Shown here: positions 7,228-9,645 of the stretch, piece after piece
Position numbering within the stretch: position 1 is the first letter of the stretch
Layout of the letters: every line of letters begins with the position of its first letter
DNA from: Actinomycetes bacterium
GTDB taxonomy: Bacteria > Actinomycetota > Actinomycetes > Propionibacteriales > Nocardioidaceae
Reading direction: 5' to 3'
DNA: 9,645 bases
Assembly (NCBI GenBank): GCA_023415395.1
Contig: JAEZKN010000181.1
Span: 1 to 9,645, forward strand
Position numbers and translations under genes: made by a program
The notes under the pieces: model-generated
What the model was told of the DNA's origin: nothing
Seen by the model: only the letters and a program-made list of their open reading frames with translations
The model's database searches: none

Positions 7228-9645
7228 GTGACGGACCTCCTCGACGAGATCACCGCGGCGGCGTCGGCCCGCGGCCTGGAGCTCTATCCCCACCAGGAGG
7301 AGGCGATGCTCGCGCTCCTGGCGGGCGACAACGTCGTGCTGGCCACGCCGACGGGCTCGGGCAAGTCGCTGGTCGCGGAGGCGGCCCACCGGGCCGCGCT
7401 GGCCGAGGACCGGGTGTCGTTCTACACCGCCCCGATCAAGGCGCTGGTGAGCGAGAAGTTCTTCGCGCTCGTGGAGGAGTTCGGCGCCGGGGACGTCGGG
7501 ATGCTCACCGGCGACGCCGCGGTGAACCCGGACGCCCCGATCATCTGCTGCACGGCCGAGGTGCTCGCCAACATCGCCCTGCGCGAGGGCGCCGAGGCCG
7601 ACGTGGGCCTGGTCGTCATGGACGAGTTCCACTTCTACGCCGAGCCCGATCGCGGCTGGGCCTGGCAGGTGCCGCTGCTGGAGCTGCCCCAGGCGCAGTT
7701 CCTGCTGATGTCCGCGACGCTGGGCGACGTCACGGACCTGGCCGCCGACCTCACCCGGCGCAACGGTCGGGAGACGACGGTCGTGGCGGACGCCGTACGA
7801 CCGGTGCCGTTGACCTTCTCGTGGGCGATGACGCCACTGGCCGAGACCCTCGAGGAGCTCGTGACGACCGGGCAGGGTCCGGTCTACGTCGTGCACTTCA
7901 CCCAGAAGGACGCCGTCGAGCACGCCACGAACCTGCTCAAGGCAGGCTGGATCCCCAAGCCCGACCTGGGCGCGCGCCTGGACCAGGTGCGCTTCGGCGC
8001 CGGCTTCGGCAAGACGCTCAACAAGCTGCTGCGGCGCGGGATCGGCGTGCACCACGCCGGGATGCTGCCGCGCTACCGCCGGCTCGTCGAGCAGCTCGCC
8101 CAGGCCGGCCTGCTCGGCGTCATCTGCGGCACCGACACCCTCGGCGTCGGCATCAACGTGCCGATCCGGACGGTGCTCTTCACCGGCCTGGCCAAGTTCG
8201 ACGGCAGCCGGCAGCGGATCCTGCGGTCGCGGGAGTTCCTCCAGATCGCCGGCCGCGCGGGCCGCGCGGGCTTCGACACCGCGGGGTACGTCGTCGTCCA
8301 GGCACCCGAGCACGTCATCGAGAACGAGAAGGCCAAGGCCAAGGCGGCCGAGCGGGTCGCGGCCGGCAAGAAGAACTCCAAGGCGCAGCTGAAGAAGCCG
8401 CCCGAGGGCACGGTCGTGTGGAGCGAGCAGACCTTCGACAAGCTCGTGTCGGGCACGCCCGAGCCGCTGGTCTCTCGGATGAAGGTCGACAACGCGATGC
8501 TCATCAACGTCGTCTCCCGCGAGGAGGACGCGTTCCCGGTGCTGCGGCGGCTGCTCACCGACAACCACGAGGACCCTCGCCAGCAGCGACGCCTGGCCCG
8601 TCGCGCACTGCGCCTCGCCCGGTCGCTCGTGCACTCCGGCGTGCTCACCCGGCTCGACGTGCCCGACGAGCACGGCCGGCGCTACGTGCTCACGGTGGAC
8701 CTGCCCGTGGACTTCGCGCTCAACCAGCCGCTCGCCCACTTCGCGCTGGCCGCGCTCGACGTGCTCGACCCGGAGTCCGAGGAGCACACGCTCGACATCG
8801 TCTCGGTGATCGAGGCCGTGCTCGAGGGGCCGCGGCAGGTGCTGATGCAGCAGCAGTACGTCGCCCGCGGCGAGGCGGTCGCGGAGATGAAGGCGGACGG
8901 TCTCGAGTACGACGAGCGGATGGCGCTGCTGGAGGAGGTGACGTGGCCGCAGCCGCTGCGCGAGCTGCTGGAGGCGACGTACGAGATCTACCGCCAGCGC
9001 CACCCGTGGCTGCCCGAGGACGCGCTCCAGCCCAAGTCGGTCGTGCGGGAGATGTTCGAGCAGGGGATGAGCTTCACCGACTTCGTCTCGCGCTACCAGC
9101 TGGCGCGGTCCGAGGGTCTGGTCCTGCGCTACCTGACCGACGCCTACCGGACGCTGCGGCAGACCGTGCCGGAGTCGCACCGCACCCCGGAGCTGGAGGA
9201 CCTGGTCGAGTGGCTGGGGGAGACCGTGCGGCAGACCGACTCCTCGCTGCTCGACGAGTGGGAGGCGCTGGCCGACCCCGAGCACGTGCGCTCCGACGTG
9301 GCGCACCATGAGCCGCCGCCGTCCCCGCGCCCGATCTCCAAGCAGACCCGGGCCTTCGCGGTGATGATCCGCAACGCGATGTTCCGCCGGGTCGAGCTGG
9401 TCGCCCGCGACGACCTCGACGGGCTGATGGCGCTGGAGCGGGCCGCCGCCGACCGCACGGACCCGCCCGCCGAGGTCCTGATGACCCGCTCGGCCTGGGA
9501 CGAGGCGATCGAGGAGTACTACGCCGAGCACGACGAGGTGCTGCTCGACGCCGACGCGCGCGGGCCGGCCCTGCTGGCGGTCACCGAGTCCGGCCGGGCG
9601 TGGGAGGTCCGCCAGACCCTGCACGACCCGGCCGGCCACCACGAC
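7228..9645 (+). CDS. Ski2-like DExH-box helicase with DUF3516-type C-terminal region (3' end outside window)
   Basis: The frame is open for 806 codons to the window edge and is probably only a few dozen residues short of complete. It is predicted to be an ATP-dependent RNA (or possibly DNA) helicase. RecA1 domain: YPHQ (20-23), Walker A TPTGSGKS (40-47), motif Ia APIKALVSEK (68-77), motif II DEFH (132-135), motif III SAT (162-164). RecA2 domain: VHFTQKDAVEHA (222-233), GVHHAGMLPRYRR (273-285), motif V GTDTLGVGINVP (301-312) and motif VI QIAGRAGRAGFD (339-350). The last two and the HHAGMLP block are Ski2/Mtr4-like. A Lys-rich linker (about 365-392) leads into an alpha-helical C-terminal region matching what I know as DUF3516. 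The GTG at 7228 is chosen because the next in-frame ATG (7306) would remove the YPHQ motif. GAGGG at 7220-7224 is a close-spaced ribosome site. It begins 6 bp after xerD. Its substrate is unknown. Confidence 0.9.
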   Translation, partial: MTDLLDEITAAASARGLELYPHQEEAMLALLAGDNVVLATPTGSGKSLVAEAAHRAALAEDRVSFYTAPIKALVSEKFFALVEEFGAGDVGMLTGDAAVNPDAPIICCTAEVLANIALREGAEADVGLVVMDEFHFYAEPDRGWAWQVPLLELPQAQFLLMSATLGDVTDLAADLTRRNGRETTVVADAVRPVPLTFSWAMTPLAETLEELVTTGQGPVYVVHFTQKDAVEHATNLLKAGWIPKPDLGARLDQVRFGAGFGKTLNKLLRRGIGVHHAGMLPRYRRLVEQLAQAGLLGVICGTDTLGVGINVPIRTVLFTGLAKFDGSRQRILRSREFLQIAGRAGRAGFDTAGYVVVQAPEHVIENEKAKAKAAERVAAGKKNSKAQLKKPPEGTVVWSEQTFDKLVSGTPEPLVSRMKVDNAMLINVVSREEDAFPVLRRLLTDNHEDPRQQRRLARRALRLARSLVHSGVLTRLDVPDEHGRRYVLTVDLPVDFALNQPLAHFALAALDVLDPESEEHTLDIVSVIEAVLEGPRQVLMQQQYVARGEAVAEMKADGLEYDERMALLEEVTWPQPLRELLEATYEIYRQRHPWLPEDALQPKSVVREMFEQGMSFTDFVSRYQLARSEGLVLRYLTDAYRTLRQTVPESHRTPELEDLVEWLGETVRQTDSSLLDEWEALADPEHVRSDVAHHEPPPSPRPISKQTRAFAVMIRNAMFRRVELVARDDLDGLMALERAAADRTDPPAEVLMTRSAWDEAIEEYYAEHDEVLLDADARGPALLAVTESGRAWEVRQTLHDPAGHHD

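Noticed and set aside
6990..9311. A 773-codon + strand open frame overlapping xerD and the helicase
   Set aside because: It is out of frame with the helicase, whose own frame from 7228 carries all helicase motifs and runs off the window edge. This one is Arg/Ala/Gly-rich shadow sequence.
6199..9642. A 1147-codon open frame on the minus strand across xerD and the helicase
   Set aside because: It has the same GC-driven origin. It covers two genes with complete catalytic motifs on the + strand and has a low-complexity composition.

Overview
The window is a high-GC actinobacterial chromosome segment, with strong G/C bias at third codon positions and GTG starts. Protein sequences and gene order point to the Nocardioides/Propionibacteriales area; this placement rests on remembered similarity, not on a search. 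All seven genes lie on the + strand and are tightly packed. I see no rRNA, tRNA, CRISPR array, insertion sequence or prophage.

Layout: (1) the 3' part of recN (DNA repair ATPase), cut by the left edge. (2) steA and steB, a translationally coupled pair of membrane-anchored cell-division/envelope proteins; the second is usually labelled 'copper transporter' or MctB. (3) pyrG (CTP synthase), followed with zero spacing by a Rv1700-type Nudix ADP-ribose pyrophosphatase. (4) ald (L-alanine dehydrogenase), xerD (tyrosine recombinase) and a Ski2-like DExH helicase with a DUF3516-type C-terminal region, spaced 6-10 bp apart. The helicase is cut by the right edge. The order recN-steA-steB-pyrG-nudix-(ald)-xerD is the familiar actinobacterial core neighbourhood, which normally continues into parA/scpA/scpB.

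Likely transcription units are recN (end), steA-steB, pyrG-nudix and ald-xerD-helicase. The last two seem to start at promoters whose -10 box (TAGGAT, TAGTGT) lies 7-8 nt before the start codon. That is the arrangement expected for leaderless or nearly leaderless mRNAs. The themes are genome maintenance (RecN, XerD), division and envelope (SteA, SteB), nucleotide supply and clean-up (PyrG, Nudix), alanine/pyruvate/NADH balance (Ald) and RNA remodelling (helicase).

This is conserved core-genome DNA and I found no undescribed multi-gene system. Points worth a second look are the two leaderless-type promoters, the altered TPK-like aspartate motif in SteA, the lack of metal ligands in the 'copper transporter', the Lys-rich linker in the helicase, and the Glu-Pro/Glu-Thr repeat tail of PyrG that also encodes the next gene's ribosome binding site.
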